Notes under the pieces: model-generated
Databases searched by the model: none
What the model saw: only the letters and a program-made list of their open reading frames with translations
What the model was told of the DNA's origin: nothing
In this document: piece after piece, positions 7,268-16,537 of the stretch
Layout of the letters: every line of letters begins with the position of its first letter
Numbering within the stretch: the first letter of the stretch is position 1
Position numbers and translations under genes: made by a program
Assembly (NCBI GenBank): GCA_964572065.1
Contig: CAZNER010000008.1
Span: 1 to 39,467, forward strand
Direction of reading: 5' to 3'
DNA from: CAZNER01 sp964572065
GTDB lineage: Bacteria > Patescibacteriota > Dojkabacteria > JAHIVN01
DNA length: 39,467 nt

Positions 7268-8219
7268 ATTAATTGGACAGGGGATGTTCCAAGTTAAAAC
7301 AAAAGCAGAAAACCTAGAAAGAACAGGAAAAAAGCTTCTTCATTTTGAAATAGGAGATACTTGTTTTGATTCTCCTAATAGGGTTAAAAAGGCCTGCATA
7401 AGAGCAATCAAAGAAAACAAGACCCATTACACCGACCCGCTAGGATTAAGAGAATTAAGAGACGCAATAGCAAAAAGGTATGGGGTAAACATAAACAATG
7501 TGGCTATTTGCCCAGCAAATTTTGGAATCTTTGCCATTCTTTCAGTATTGTGTAATCCGAAGGATAAGATTGATTATCCAATACCGGGATTTCCAACCTA
7601 CAAAGCCGTGGCAAAATATCTAAATTTGAAACGAAGTAATAATGCAAAAATTAAGATTATTACTTCTCCCAACAACCCTGATGGGAAGATTAAATATGGG
7701 GATTTTGGTAAAGACCAGTTTATTATATTAGATATGGCCTACAATAAAATCTATTTTGACAAAGAACAAACAATTAGATGTAATCTAAAAAAATCTACAA
7801 TAATTTGTTCATTCTCAAAGACACATTCTATGCCGGGATTTAGGCTTGGTTTTATTTTAGCAGAGCCAGAGTTAATAAATAAGATTGGATTACTTATTGA
7901 AACCACCTATTCTTGTTTGCCTGAGTTCATTCAGAGGGCAGGGTTAGAAGCACTAAAGGTTGAAGATTATAAACTTCATAATTTAAGATTTAGAAGACAT
8001 CTTATGTATCTAATTTTAAAAGAGCATTATGAAGTTGAATTGCCTGAGGGGGGAATCTATTTTTGGTGTAAATGTAAAGATGGTGATAAGGAAGCAGAGA
8101 GATTACTCAAAAAAGGAATAGTAGTTTGTCCAGGGAGTGTTTTTGGAAAGAGAGGTTACATTAGATTTTGTTTCGCTAAACCAATTAAAGATATAAGGGA
8201 GTTAAATAAAAAACTATGA
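7242..8219 (+). CDS. class I/II PLP-dependent aminotransferase
   Basis: A 325-residue fold-type I aminotransferase. It has YTDPLGLRELRDAIAKRYG in the N-terminal part, SPNNPDGK near 142, a cofactor Asp/Tyr pair in ILDMAYNKIY, the Schiff-base Lys193 in SFSKTHSMPGFRLGF, and a substrate-carboxylate Arg in GYIRFCF. It belongs with aspartate/aromatic-type enzymes, not the DegT family of sugar aminotransferases, so its substrate is probably a 2-keto acid or amino acid. It is shorter than the usual 380-400 residues, mainly in the middle. It overlaps the previous gene by 26 nt. Confidence 0.9.
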   Translation: MKFSKRANRLIGQGMFQVKTKAENLERTGKKLLHFEIGDTCFDSPNRVKKACIRAIKENKTHYTDPLGLRELRDAIAKRYGVNINNVAICPANFGIFAILSVLCNPKDKIDYPIPGFPTYKAVAKYLNLKRSNNAKIKIITSPNNPDGKIKYGDFGKDQFIILDMAYNKIYFDKEQTIRCNLKKSTIICSFSKTHSMPGFRLGFILAEPELINKIGLLIETTYSCLPEFIQRAGLEALKVEDYKLHNLRFRRHLMYLILKEHYEVELPEGGIYFWCKCKDGDKEAERLLKKGIVVCPGSVFGKRGYIRFCFAKPIKDIRELNKKL

Positions 8220-9052
8220 AATTACCAAAGGAAATTAATTATGCTGAAGCCTATTTGACTCTTAATTGTAATCTTAATTGTCCTTATTGTATTAATGACC
8301 CCGATGATAGGGTTGTCAGAAAAAGAAAGGAAATGACCGCGGAGGAATGGATAAACTCGCTTAATAAAGTAGATTTTGGAGATATTCCATTGACTTTAGG
8401 TGGTGGAGAGCCAACGATTCATCCAGGATTTTTTGAGATAGTTCAAGGTATAAAACCAATCACTAAATTAGACCTATTAACAAACCTTAAATTAGATAAA
8501 AAGAAATTTATTAAAATGATTAATCCAGATAGGTTTTCTCGTTCAGACAATCCAGCATATAAATCAATTAGGGTTAGTTATCATGTTAGTCAAATGGACC
8601 AAAACGAGATTTCTGATGGGGTGGCAGAATTACAAAGTGCGGGGTATTCTATTGGTTTGTTTGGAATAAATCATCCAGACAATGTTTCTGAAAATATGCA
8701 GATGGCAGAAATAGCTAGACAAAAAAATATTTACTTTTTTGTCAAAGATTTTCTTGGCGAAGCCCACGGACAACAATATGGAACCCTAGCTTATCCAGAT
8801 GCAACCAATGGGAATCCAAGAAATGTTCGTTGTAGAAGCAAGGAATTATTAATTGCTCCAGAGGGAAATGTTTATAGGTGTCATAGGGACCTATATCACG
8901 CAGAGAATCCCATAGGACATATTTCTGAAGATGTAGAACTTTATAAATTCAGAGATTGTAGTAAATATGGGGAATGTAATCCATGCGATGTTAAACTAAA
9001 GACAAATCGCTTTCTTAGGGCGGGAAATTGTCAGGTGGAAATAGATGGTTAA
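8216..9052 (+). CDS. radical SAM enzyme with C-terminal cysteine-rich (SPASM-like) region
   Basis: A 278-residue protein with the radical SAM cluster motif CNLNCPYC (Cys18, Cys22, Cys25) and the SAM-contacting GGGEP near 62. The C-terminal third holds further cysteines: VRCRSKE, a VYRCHRD strand, and CSKYGECNPC. This fits a SPASM/twitch auxiliary iron-sulfur site, used by enzymes acting on peptides, sugars or small molecules. Reaction unknown. It overlaps the aminotransferase by ATGA and the next gene by 8 nt. It is not obviously a deazaguanine-pathway QueE. Confidence 0.85.
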   Translation: MKLPKEINYAEAYLTLNCNLNCPYCINDPDDRVVRKRKEMTAEEWINSLNKVDFGDIPLTLGGGEPTIHPGFFEIVQGIKPITKLDLLTNLKLDKKKFIKMINPDRFSRSDNPAYKSIRVSYHVSQMDQNEISDGVAELQSAGYSIGLFGINHPDNVSENMQMAEIARQKNIYFFVKDFLGEAHGQQYGTLAYPDATNGNPRNVRCRSKELLIAPEGNVYRCHRDLYHAENPIGHISEDVELYKFRDCSKYGECNPCDVKLKTNRFLRAGNCQVEIDG

Positions 9053-9692
9053 ATGGTGGCACACTTTTGATTTTGAAGAATTACAAACAGATGGAATAGA
9101 TGATACTCCAGCTAAGTGCAAATTTATTCATTTTCCAAAAGAGATACAAGGCTCTGTATTAGATATTGGTGCCTGGGATGGATACTTTTCCTTCTTAGCA
9201 GAAAGACGCGGAGCTAGTAGGGTGCTAGCAATTGATAGTCCAAATTTTTGTTGGAATAAAGAAAGGTTGGTCATTGCCGGTGAAGAGACCAAAACTAATG
9301 GCAAAGAAGGATTTGAATTTGCTAGAACACAACTTAATTCAAAAGTAGAAGATAAGGAGATGGAAGTAGAAGATATTACAAAAGAATCGGTCGGAACATT
9401 TGATACAGTTCTTTGTTTAGGAATCCTTTATCATATGAAAGACCCATATAAGATAATTAGAAATCTATATGAATTAACAAATAAGAAGTTGATAATTGAA
9501 ACCCACACAGATGGAAATTATCTATCTGCGCCTGCGATGATTTTTTATCCAACAAATGAATTGAATAATGATTCTGGTAATTGGTGGGGACCAAATATTT
9601 CGTGTCTTGTTGAGATGTTAAAATCTGTTGGTTTTAAAAATATTCAAGTAGCAATTGGAGGTAGTAGGTGTGCCCTACATGCGGAAAAATGA
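9045..9692 (+). CDS. SAM-dependent methyltransferase, CmoB-like
   Basis: A 215-residue class I methyltransferase. Motif I is DIGAWDGYFSF (about 40-50), an acidic post-I strand ends in AIDSPNF, and TVLCLGILYHMKDP matches the region seen in CmoB-type enzymes (which act at wobble uridine of tRNA) and in sugar or natural-product methyltransferases of that group. The opening WWHTFDF also fits. In this setting a small-molecule or glycan target seems as likely as tRNA. AGGTGGA about 5 nt before the ATG supports the start. Confidence 0.82.
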   Translation: MVKWWHTFDFEELQTDGIDDTPAKCKFIHFPKEIQGSVLDIGAWDGYFSFLAERRGASRVLAIDSPNFCWNKERLVIAGEETKTNGKEGFEFARTQLNSKVEDKEMEVEDITKESVGTFDTVLCLGILYHMKDPYKIIRNLYELTNKKLIIETHTDGNYLSAPAMIFYPTNELNNDSGNWWGPNISCLVEMLKSVGFKNIQVAIGGSRCALHAEK

Positions 9693-10258
9693 AAGCCATA
9701 ATTGAAAAATTTTATTCTGAAGAAAAGGATGCCAAAAAGAGTTATACTAATTGGCCAGAAAAAGTAATGTACGCAGACCATTTAGCACTTTTGAAGATAA
9801 TAGATAAATTTAAGATAAAAACTATTTTTGAAATTGGAACTTGGGAGGGATTTACGTCAGCACTTCTTTGCAGAATTCCATCTGTTAAAAAGATTGTTGC
9901 TTTGGATATTTGCGATGAATTGAATGTAGAATACAATCATGGAATGCACCCACTCTCCAATAGGAAACGTTATGGAAAATATGCTAGGAAGTCAAAAAAA
10001 TATTCTATAATCTTTGAAGACAGTAAAACTTATGAACCAAAAGATGAATTTGAGATGGTTTTTATTGATGGAGACCATAGTTATGATGGCGTAAAGAATG
10101 ATACTGAACTTGCTTTGAAAATGAATCCAAAAGTAATAGTTTGGCATGATTATGGAAGTGAACCTGGAGTTAATGATTATATAAATGAATTGAAAGGGGC
10201 GGGCTGGCAAATAAATGGTTTCCCAGATTCCTTAGTTGTATGCAATGAAAGAAGTTGA
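9689..10258 (+). CDS. SAM-dependent methyltransferase, Methyltransf_24-like
   Basis: A 189-residue class I methyltransferase with motif I EIGTWEGFTSALL (about 48-60) and the signature VFIDGDHSYDGVKND (about 124), typical of the Methyltransf_24 group, often found in glycan and secondary-metabolite clusters. A later WHDYG resembles the conserved HD loop of that group. The ATG in an ATGA overlap at 9689 is chosen over an upstream GTG. Confidence 0.82.
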   Translation: MKAIIEKFYSEEKDAKKSYTNWPEKVMYADHLALLKIIDKFKIKTIFEIGTWEGFTSALLCRIPSVKKIVALDICDELNVEYNHGMHPLSNRKRYGKYARKSKKYSIIFEDSKTYEPKDEFEMVFIDGDHSYDGVKNDTELALKMNPKVIVWHDYGSEPGVNDYINELKGAGWQINGFPDSLVVCNERS

Positions 10259-11348
10259 TTTAGAAAGAAGGCTGGATGGGGATAAAGTTCTTTGGCACAT
10301 GGATAGGGTAATTGCTCATTATGACAAAGGTGAAAGGATTGCTCCAGTCCATATAGATATGGGGATTACAAAATATTGTAATGTTGGATGTGTATTCTGT
10401 TATGGTAAATATCAGGAAATGTCAAAAGATAGAATAAGTGATGAGGCGCTTCTTCAGACAATGCGAGACGCAGGAGATATTGGAGTAAGAAGTATAGGTT
10501 TAATAGGAGATGGAGAGCCCTCAGTCCACCCAAAATTTTATGAAGCACTTAGGGAGGGAAAGAAATATGGTGTTAGTATGGCAACATCAACAAATGGTGT
10601 TAAGATAACAGAGGACGAACAACGTGCAGCCGTTTTAGAAAGTTGTGATTGGATGAGATTCTGTTTCTCTGCTGGAACAAAAGAAGGTTACAAAAAAATT
10701 CATAGCGTAGATAAATTTGACCAGGCTGTAAAAAATGTGAGGGATATGGTTAATTATCGAGATAAACATGGACTTGATTGTGACATTGGTATGCAGGCAG
10801 TTTTTGTTCCGACCTTAATGGGGCAGGAAATGATTGATGAAGCAAAACTCGCTACTAAATTGGGAGTCGATTATTTTACAATAAAACAATGCAGTCTTCC
10901 AGACAAGGGAGATACTGGTATGATGCAATTTGATGTTAATGATTATAGCCGTCCGGATATAATCGCCGGATTAGAAGAAGCAGAAGCACAATCAAATGAA
11001 AGAACAAAAGTAATGGCTAAGTGGAATGTAATGGGTCTCAAGGGAGAGAAACCATATCACGGTTGCCCTTCTATTCCATTGATTTCTGAGATGTCTGGTA
11101 ATGGGGATTGGTATCCTTGCGGATATATGTTTGGCGAACACTCAAAATTCAGGGATGGATCTAGATTTGGAAATGTTCATGAACAGACACTTAAGGAAAT
11201 TTGGGAATCAGATAGATATTGGGAGATAATTAAAAAGATGAGGGATTTTAAGTCTGGAGAAGATTGCCATGGTTGTTGTCGTCAAGACCAGGTAAACATC
11301 TCCCTTGACAAATATTTAAATAAACCAAAAGGAATTAACTTTATATGA
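10245..11348 (+). CDS. radical SAM/SPASM enzyme
   Basis: A 367-residue protein with the cluster motif CNVGCVFC (Cys45, Cys49, Cys52) and a GDGEPSVHP in the SAM-contact position. The C-terminal SPASM region has CPSIPL, WYPCGYM, a FGNVHEQTLKEIW segment typical of SPASM proteins, and DCHGCCRQDQVN, giving enough cysteines for auxiliary clusters. SPASM enzymes modify peptides, proteins or sugars; no precursor peptide gene is obvious nearby. The ATG at 10245 overlaps the previous gene by 14 nt. Confidence 0.88.
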   Translation: MKEVDLERRLDGDKVLWHMDRVIAHYDKGERIAPVHIDMGITKYCNVGCVFCYGKYQEMSKDRISDEALLQTMRDAGDIGVRSIGLIGDGEPSVHPKFYEALREGKKYGVSMATSTNGVKITEDEQRAAVLESCDWMRFCFSAGTKEGYKKIHSVDKFDQAVKNVRDMVNYRDKHGLDCDIGMQAVFVPTLMGQEMIDEAKLATKLGVDYFTIKQCSLPDKGDTGMMQFDVNDYSRPDIIAGLEEAEAQSNERTKVMAKWNVMGLKGEKPYHGCPSIPLISEMSGNGDWYPCGYMFGEHSKFRDGSRFGNVHEQTLKEIWESDRYWEIIKKMRDFKSGEDCHGCCRQDQVNISLDKYLNKPKGINFI

Positions 11349-11806
11349 AAGACCCAAAGAATGTAGCAAGGGGAAAGAAGTCCAGAAAATCTGGAGCAGA
11401 TTTTGAGAGACGTGTTAGAAAAGATTTAGAAAGTGGGGGGTGGGTCGTGTCAAAGTGGATGAATAATTTTTCTGACTATCCAGATAGCAACATAAATCTT
11501 CCTCCTGAAGAAAGAGAAGATAGAAAATTAATTCCAGCTAAACATAAATTCAGAGGTAAAGGAATACCAATGGCGATTGGAACTGGATTTCCAGACTTTA
11601 TTGCGTTTAGGAATCAAGTTGCATTAGACCTCTATGAAATAATTGGAGTAGAATGCAAAACAAACGGCTATCTTGATAAAGAAGAACGCGCAAAATGCAA
11701 GTGGTTATTAGAAAACAACATTTTTAGTAAAATTTTAATTGCAAGTAAAAAAACAGACGGGAGGAAAATTTTAATAAAGTATGATGAATTCAAAAGAGAT
11801 AATTAA
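11345..11806 (+). CDS. PD-(D/E)XK nuclease, Hjc/VRR-NUC-like
   Basis: A 153-residue protein with a restriction-like nuclease core: a helix with Glu21 in GADFERRVRKDL, then FPDF with Asp83, and E103-C-K105 in GVECKTN. This matches archaeal Holliday-junction resolvases (Hjc) and VRR-NUC nucleases, though it is longer than typical Hjc because of an insert at about 45-75. A role in resolving branched viral DNA before packaging would suit its place a few genes before the terminase. ATGA overlap with the radical SAM gene. Confidence 0.82.
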   Translation: MKDPKNVARGKKSRKSGADFERRVRKDLESGGWVVSKWMNNFSDYPDSNINLPPEEREDRKLIPAKHKFRGKGIPMAIGTGFPDFIAFRNQVALDLYEIIGVECKTNGYLDKEERAKCKWLLENNIFSKILIASKKTDGRKILIKYDEFKRDN

Positions 11807-12614
11807 GGTAGTAAAAAAAAGAGGACTTAGTGCTCCAGAATTAGAAAAGATTTTATCTTCAGTTGAAACTGGAAATGAACCTCAAAGAAAACAAGCTTTT
11901 AGAGATTATGTTGGTAAAAACTCAAGGATTGGAATTATCTCAGACACACACATTGGACACAAAGAATTCGATGAACCCTTATTTGCATATGCAGGTAAGA
12001 CATTTAGAAAAGAAGGAGTAGATAAGGTGTATCACTGTGGAGACATATTAGAAGGGATGTCTGGTAGGGAAGGTCATATTTATGAATTAAATCAAATAGG
12101 TTTTGCTCAACAAATAAAAGAAGCAGAGAGAATATTCACAAAACATCTTAAAGGTCTGGATGTGAAGGGAATAAATGGCAACCATGATTTATGGTATGCT
12201 AAAAAGAATAATGGTGGTGTGAATGTTAGTTCTGAACTGGCCCAGAGAGTTGAAAACTATACACATTTGGGAGATGAAGAGGCAGATGTAGAATTAAAAA
12301 AAGGAATAACTATGAAAATATTTCATCCAAATGACGGTACTGCTTATGCTACTTCTTATAAGTTACAAAAATTAATTGAAAGTTTAACTGGGGGAGAAAA
12401 ACCAGAAGTATTAGCCGAAGGACATTATCATAAAGCACTTTATATGTTTAACAGAAATGTTCATGCACTTGAAGCAGGAACTCTGTGCGGACAAAGCAAA
12501 TGGATGCGTGGAAAGAAGATACCGGCACATAAAGGATTTTGGATACTTGATATTGAAATGGGAGGTGGGGGGATAGGAAAATTTAAACCAGCTTTCTATC
12601 CCGGATACAAATGA
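11781..12614 (+). CDS. calcineurin-like metallophosphoesterase
   Basis: A 277-residue protein. After about 45 residues that could form a small helical DNA-binding domain comes the two-metal core: SDTHIG (Asp55, His57), GDILEG (about 88), GNHD (133-136) and GHYHK (214-218). The family includes nucleases, phosphodiesterases and protein phosphatases. The preceding nuclease gene suggests a DNA-processing role, but this is inference. It overlaps that gene by 26 nt and the next by ATGA. Confidence 0.88.
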   Translation: MMNSKEIIKVVKKRGLSAPELEKILSSVETGNEPQRKQAFRDYVGKNSRIGIISDTHIGHKEFDEPLFAYAGKTFRKEGVDKVYHCGDILEGMSGREGHIYELNQIGFAQQIKEAERIFTKHLKGLDVKGINGNHDLWYAKKNNGGVNVSSELAQRVENYTHLGDEEADVELKKGITMKIFHPNDGTAYATSYKLQKLIESLTGGEKPEVLAEGHYHKALYMFNRNVHALEAGTLCGQSKWMRGKKIPAHKGFWILDIEMGGGGIGKFKPAFYPGYK

Positions 12615-13696
12615 ATAAAAAAATAGTAATTAAAGGAAATGTGTTTAACCCAACAGGAATAAGCACTGCAAATAGGGAAATATGTAAGGCTCTTGTTAAG
12701 CTTGGAGAAAAGGTTCAGACCACAGATTTATGGAGAGACACTTGGGAATTCAATCAAGGACTTGAATCATTAAACGACCCAATAAATGTTAAAACTGCTG
12801 AGACGATTACTATCTTTGCTGATTATCCTTCTTATTTTCATGATGCTTTTGGAACTCCGTTCGCTTATTTCCTTCACGAAGGAACTAGGTTACCTGATGG
12901 TTGGACTCAACAACTAAACCAAATGGCCAAAGTATTTGTGCCTAGTAAAGCTACAAAGAATTTGTTTAAGTGGAATGGCGTAGGCAGACCAATCAAGATT
13001 ATACCTTATGGGGTGAGTGAAATGTATAAACCAAAAGAATTCTCAAAAGAAGAAATGCTTGGAGACTTTACATTTCTGTCAGTTAACTCCTGGACCGGAA
13101 TGCCTAATGACCGAAAGGGAACAGACTTATTGATTAAAGCATTTCATGAGGAATTTAAACCAGAAGAACCAGTTAAGTTGGTTTTGAAGATTGGAACTTT
13201 CTGGGACCCACAACCACCAGAACATTACATGGCAGGAATAAATTATTTGACTAAGGGTGGAAACAAGAACATTGTTTTCAATTCAGATTATGCTACTGAA
13301 GAAGATTTAGCAGAATATTATCAAAAGAGTTCAGTCTTTGTTGCACCCACAAGAGGAGAAGCCTTTGGATTAACTATTCTAAATGCTAAGGCAAGCGGAA
13401 TGCCCGTGATTGTAACAAAAGATAATAACTCAGGACATATGGATTTTTGTAATGATGATTCTACCCTGTTTATTGATTCATCTGGAGTAGAACAAGCAGA
13501 CCCGCGATTCTATTGTGAAGGTAATATGTGGGCGAAGCCAAATCTGGAAAGCTTAAAAAAACAAATGCGAAACGCATTTGAGAATTATAAAGATTTGAAA
13601 GAAAAAGCTATTAAAAATTCTGAAGAAATCAGAGAGAAGTATACTTGGGAAAATACTGCTAAAATGTTGGTTGAGGAAATAAATGAAGATTCTTAG
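12611..13696 (+). CDS. glycosyltransferase family 4-like (GT-B fold)
   Basis: A 361-residue glycosyltransferase. The N-terminal half starts KIVIKGNVFNPTGIS, with the Gly turn seen at the acceptor site; the C-terminal half has VAPTRGEAFGLTILNAKASG, the nucleotide-sugar-binding region of GT4 (the second Glu of the classical EX7E motif is Asn here). It is cytoplasmic, without membrane segments. It overlaps both neighbours and pairs with the next gene; the two could add successive sugars. Target unknown: virion protein, host glycan or DNA. Confidence 0.85.
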   Translation: MNKKIVIKGNVFNPTGISTANREICKALVKLGEKVQTTDLWRDTWEFNQGLESLNDPINVKTAETITIFADYPSYFHDAFGTPFAYFLHEGTRLPDGWTQQLNQMAKVFVPSKATKNLFKWNGVGRPIKIIPYGVSEMYKPKEFSKEEMLGDFTFLSVNSWTGMPNDRKGTDLLIKAFHEEFKPEEPVKLVLKIGTFWDPQPPEHYMAGINYLTKGGNKNIVFNSDYATEEDLAEYYQKSSVFVAPTRGEAFGLTILNAKASGMPVIVTKDNNSGHMDFCNDDSTLFIDSSGVEQADPRFYCEGNMWAKPNLESLKKQMRNAFENYKDLKEKAIKNSEEIREKYTWENTAKMLVEEINEDS

Positions 13697-14897
13697 TTTC
13701 GGAGATAATCCAAAAACTAGTACCGGTTATGGCCAAGCATGGGATAATCTACTTAGTCGTTGGAGAAAGGAAAGACCAGACTGGGAGCTATTTCATGTTG
13801 GATGGCAGAATTGGGACAGACCGCATAAAACTATCGAAGGATATACTATGCTTCCTCGTGGCGGAGATGATTATGGAAATGATGTTCTGTATGACAATCT
13901 GATGAACATAAAGCCAGACATATTGATTACCATGGCGGATATTGGTATCCAAGGAGGTTATATTGACCCAATATTTGCTGCAAGAAAGGGGGGGTGGACT
14001 GGGAAATGGATTGCATATAATCCTGTAGATAATGAAAGTTGGGAATATTTAGTTTGGAATAAAATTTTAGAGATACCAGATATTAATGTTGGGATGTCTA
14101 AGTGGAGTTTTGAATCAATGAAGAATCATGGGGTAGAAAATGTTGAATGGATTAGTCTTGGGGTTGATACCAAAGAATTCAAGCCACTACCAGAACGAGA
14201 TATTCTTAGAAAACAATACAAATTAAATGATAAGTTTGTAGTGGGTTTTGTCGGAAGAAATCAAAGACGTAAAATGCAAGCCCACCTTATCAAAGGATTT
14301 GCCCAATTCAGTAAGGGAAAAGACGATGTCAAATTATTGCTACATACAGACTCTGCTCCACAGAAACAACATCTTGGTTGGTTGATGGATACACTTAATG
14401 CTAAAGCTGAAGCAGAACATGACCCAGACATTATCAAAATGCAGAAGATACAGCTCACTAAGAATAATCTTAATCCTGGAATCAGACAAAGAATCCAACC
14501 TAATTCTATGAATGAGATTTATAATTTGATGGATGTTTTTTGTTACGCTACTGGCGGGGAAGGATTTGGGCTACCGGGTATTGAATGTCAAGCTTCTGGA
14601 GTTCCACTTATGATGACACACACTTCTTCTTGTGATGAATTAACTGCTGAACATGGAATAAAGATTCCTGTATTGAAGGATAAATATGAAAGACTCGTAA
14701 CTGAGATAGGTGCAAATGGGATAGAAAATTGCGTACCTGACGATAAGGAGATTGCTAGATTGTTAGAGGAACAATATGTTACTTGGAAAGAAGGTAAACT
14801 AAAAGAAAAATCCAAACAGGCTAGGGAATTCTCACTTGGTTATGACTGGGACAATATAGCAAATAAATGGATTAAATTACTAGAAGAAAATGAATAA
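13683..14897 (+). CDS. glycosyltransferase family 4 (GT-B fold)
   Basis: A 404-residue glycosyltransferase starting MKILSFGDNPKTSTGYG and carrying GGEGFGLPGIECQASG with the full EX7E motif of GT4. VVGFVGRNQRRK marks the start of the donor-binding domain. A run of seven G at 13988-13994 is read through in frame without disruption. Its stop overlaps the terminase ATG by 1 nt, so it is translationally tied to packaging genes, hinting at a virion-related glycosylation. Confidence 0.88.
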   Translation: MKILSFGDNPKTSTGYGQAWDNLLSRWRKERPDWELFHVGWQNWDRPHKTIEGYTMLPRGGDDYGNDVLYDNLMNIKPDILITMADIGIQGGYIDPIFAARKGGWTGKWIAYNPVDNESWEYLVWNKILEIPDINVGMSKWSFESMKNHGVENVEWISLGVDTKEFKPLPERDILRKQYKLNDKFVVGFVGRNQRRKMQAHLIKGFAQFSKGKDDVKLLLHTDSAPQKQHLGWLMDTLNAKAEAEHDPDIIKMQKIQLTKNNLNPGIRQRIQPNSMNEIYNLMDVFCYATGGEGFGLPGIECQASGVPLMMTHTSSCDELTAEHGIKIPVLKDKYERLVTEIGANGIENCVPDDKEIARLLEEQYVTWKEGKLKEKSKQAREFSLGYDWDNIANKWIKLLEENE

Positions 14898-16309
14898 TGA
14901 GAACTATCCAACAGATTCTAAAGAAAAGCGGTTACAAGGAGAATGAGCTCGAGTATTTCTTGGCTAAATGTTATATTGATTACACTTACTTTGCTGAACA
15001 CGTATTAGGATTTCAAGTAGCAGATTATCATCGTGAATGGTTAGAATTATTAGAGAAAAATAAAAGACTATGTATTATTGCTTTTAGGGGTTCTGGAAAG
15101 ACTTATTTTTTGTCAGGATATTATTTATGGAAATCAATCTTTCAAGGACCAAAAGAAACGCTGATTATTTCTAAGACCGAAACTCAGGCAAAGGGTGTTT
15201 TGAAGATTATAAAAGGATTCTTACAAGACAATGAATTGCTTAGCCAATTTATCCCAGAAAGTAGGGAGGCCACCTGGAAAGCTACTGAATTAGAACTAGC
15301 CAACAAATCAACATTTTATTGTAAACCTTATAATGAATCAGTTCGTATGTGGCATCCAGATGATGTTTTGTGTGATGAAATTGGAGAGTATGAAGATAAG
15401 TCTATCTTCTATACTTCTGTTTTGGGGACTATTCAACTTAAGAAAGGAAGCCTTACAGCAATTGGGACTCCAAAATCTGCTGCAGACTTATTGACAGAAC
15501 TAAAAGAAAATGACGAATATGTTTGTAGAGAGTATCCTTCAGAGATTGATGGAAAGGCTCTTTGGCATCAGAGATATACAACCCTCCAATACGATACAGA
15601 AACACAAAAAAGTCTTGTTAAGGTAAGAAAAGAAATGGGAGAATTAGCATATGCCCAGGAATATCTTCTTTTACCGATGAGTTCTGCTAATTCATTGTAT
15701 CCTTATGAATTAGTTTCAAAAGCTTTAGTTAATGAAGATTTTCTTCCATACGGAAAACAAGAACACAAATATTATATTGGTTATGATGTTGCTCTTTCTC
15801 CTAAGGGAGATTATACTGTTATGACAGTTTTGTCTTCCAATAGCGACGGTAAGAAGTTAGTAAAAGGAATTCGATTCAGGGCAAATTTTCAAGAACAAAA
15901 AAGAATTCTAGCACGATTATATGAAGACTTCAAGCCAGTAAAGACATTCATAGATGCCACTGGTTTGGGAGAGAAACAAGCAATAGATTTATCAAAGGAT
16001 TATGGAAATCTAACCCCTGTAAAGATTACTTACGATGATAAAATGAAAATGTTATTAGACTTGAGACAAGAATTTGAAAAGATGAATCTTACTATTCCAA
16101 ATAAGAAAGAAACAGAGGCTTATAATTTTACTCAGCATCTTGTTAGAGAATTGAATGAGGTTGGATTGAAAGTTGATATGCGTGATGGACAATCAACTAG
16201 ACCTAAATTCTTTTCTGGTAAGAATGATGATTGTGTTATGTCATTGGCGCTAGCCAACAAAGCAACACAAAATGAATATGGAACAATTTCATTCAGAGGA
16301 ATTGCCTGA
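14897..16309 (+). CDS. terminase large subunit (DNA packaging ATPase/nuclease)
   Basis: A 470-residue motor that threads DNA into the prohead and cuts it. The ATPase domain has FRGSGKT (Lys68) as Walker A and VLCDEIGEYED (Asp160, Glu161) as Walker B, followed by IGTPKSAADLL as a coupling motif. The RNase H-like nuclease domain shows GYDVALSP (Asp297), FIDATG (Asp353) and a final acidic pair in KNDDCVMSLALA (about 444). Length and motif order are normal. It ends the long operon; its last 21 nt overlap the convergent minus-strand gene. Confidence 0.96.
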   Translation: MRTIQQILKKSGYKENELEYFLAKCYIDYTYFAEHVLGFQVADYHREWLELLEKNKRLCIIAFRGSGKTYFLSGYYLWKSIFQGPKETLIISKTETQAKGVLKIIKGFLQDNELLSQFIPESREATWKATELELANKSTFYCKPYNESVRMWHPDDVLCDEIGEYEDKSIFYTSVLGTIQLKKGSLTAIGTPKSAADLLTELKENDEYVCREYPSEIDGKALWHQRYTTLQYDTETQKSLVKVRKEMGELAYAQEYLLLPMSSANSLYPYELVSKALVNEDFLPYGKQEHKYYIGYDVALSPKGDYTVMTVLSSNSDGKKLVKGIRFRANFQEQKRILARLYEDFKPVKTFIDATGLGEKQAIDLSKDYGNLTPVKITYDDKMKMLLDLRQEFEKMNLTIPNKKETEAYNFTQHLVRELNEVGLKVDMRDGQSTRPKFFSGKNDDCVMSLALANKATQNEYGTISFRGIA

Positions 16310-16537
16310 TTTCTTAATTGGTGGTCTGAACAAGTTAAGGGTGACATATCCACTAGTTGCATCAATAGAACCATCACGATTTCTAAGTAGGATTGTCTTG
16401 TAGAATTCTTCAACTAATACACTCTTGTTTATTTTATTCTCTTTACAAAATTTCTTTGTTTCATCTCTGATAGACTTATTTATCTTTACAGTTTCCATTA
16501 CATCATAAGGATAATTGTATTTTCCTATCTTAACCAT
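16289..16537 (-). CDS. ribbon-helix-helix transcriptional regulator
   Basis: An 82-residue minus-strand protein. A strand ETVKINKSI is followed by helices DETKKFCKENK and KSVLVEEFYKTIL, the ribbon-helix-helix pattern (Arc/CopG type). Such proteins bind operators as dimers of dimers. It lies between terminase and portal, transcribed against the flow, and its start faces the portal promoter 52 nt away. A promoter core on the minus strand (16555-16568) sits 31 nt before its ATG. It is a strong candidate for controlling the divergent late promoter and its own. Confidence 0.75.
   Translation of the reverse strand: MVKIGKYNYPYDVMETVKINKSIRDETKKFCKENKINKSVLVEEFYKTILLRNRDGSIDATSGYVTLNLFRPPIKKSGNSSE

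Noticed and set aside
8216..11348. Deazaguanine (archaeosine/queuosine-type) DNA modification cluster because of the radical SAM genes
   Set aside because: No QueC, QueD, FolE or transglycosylase-like gene is visible, and the radical SAM proteins carry SPASM-like regions rather than a QueE form.
13988..13994. Seven-G run as a frameshift site in the GT4 gene
   Set aside because: The glycosyltransferase reads through in frame with intact motifs on both sides, and no alternative frame continues.
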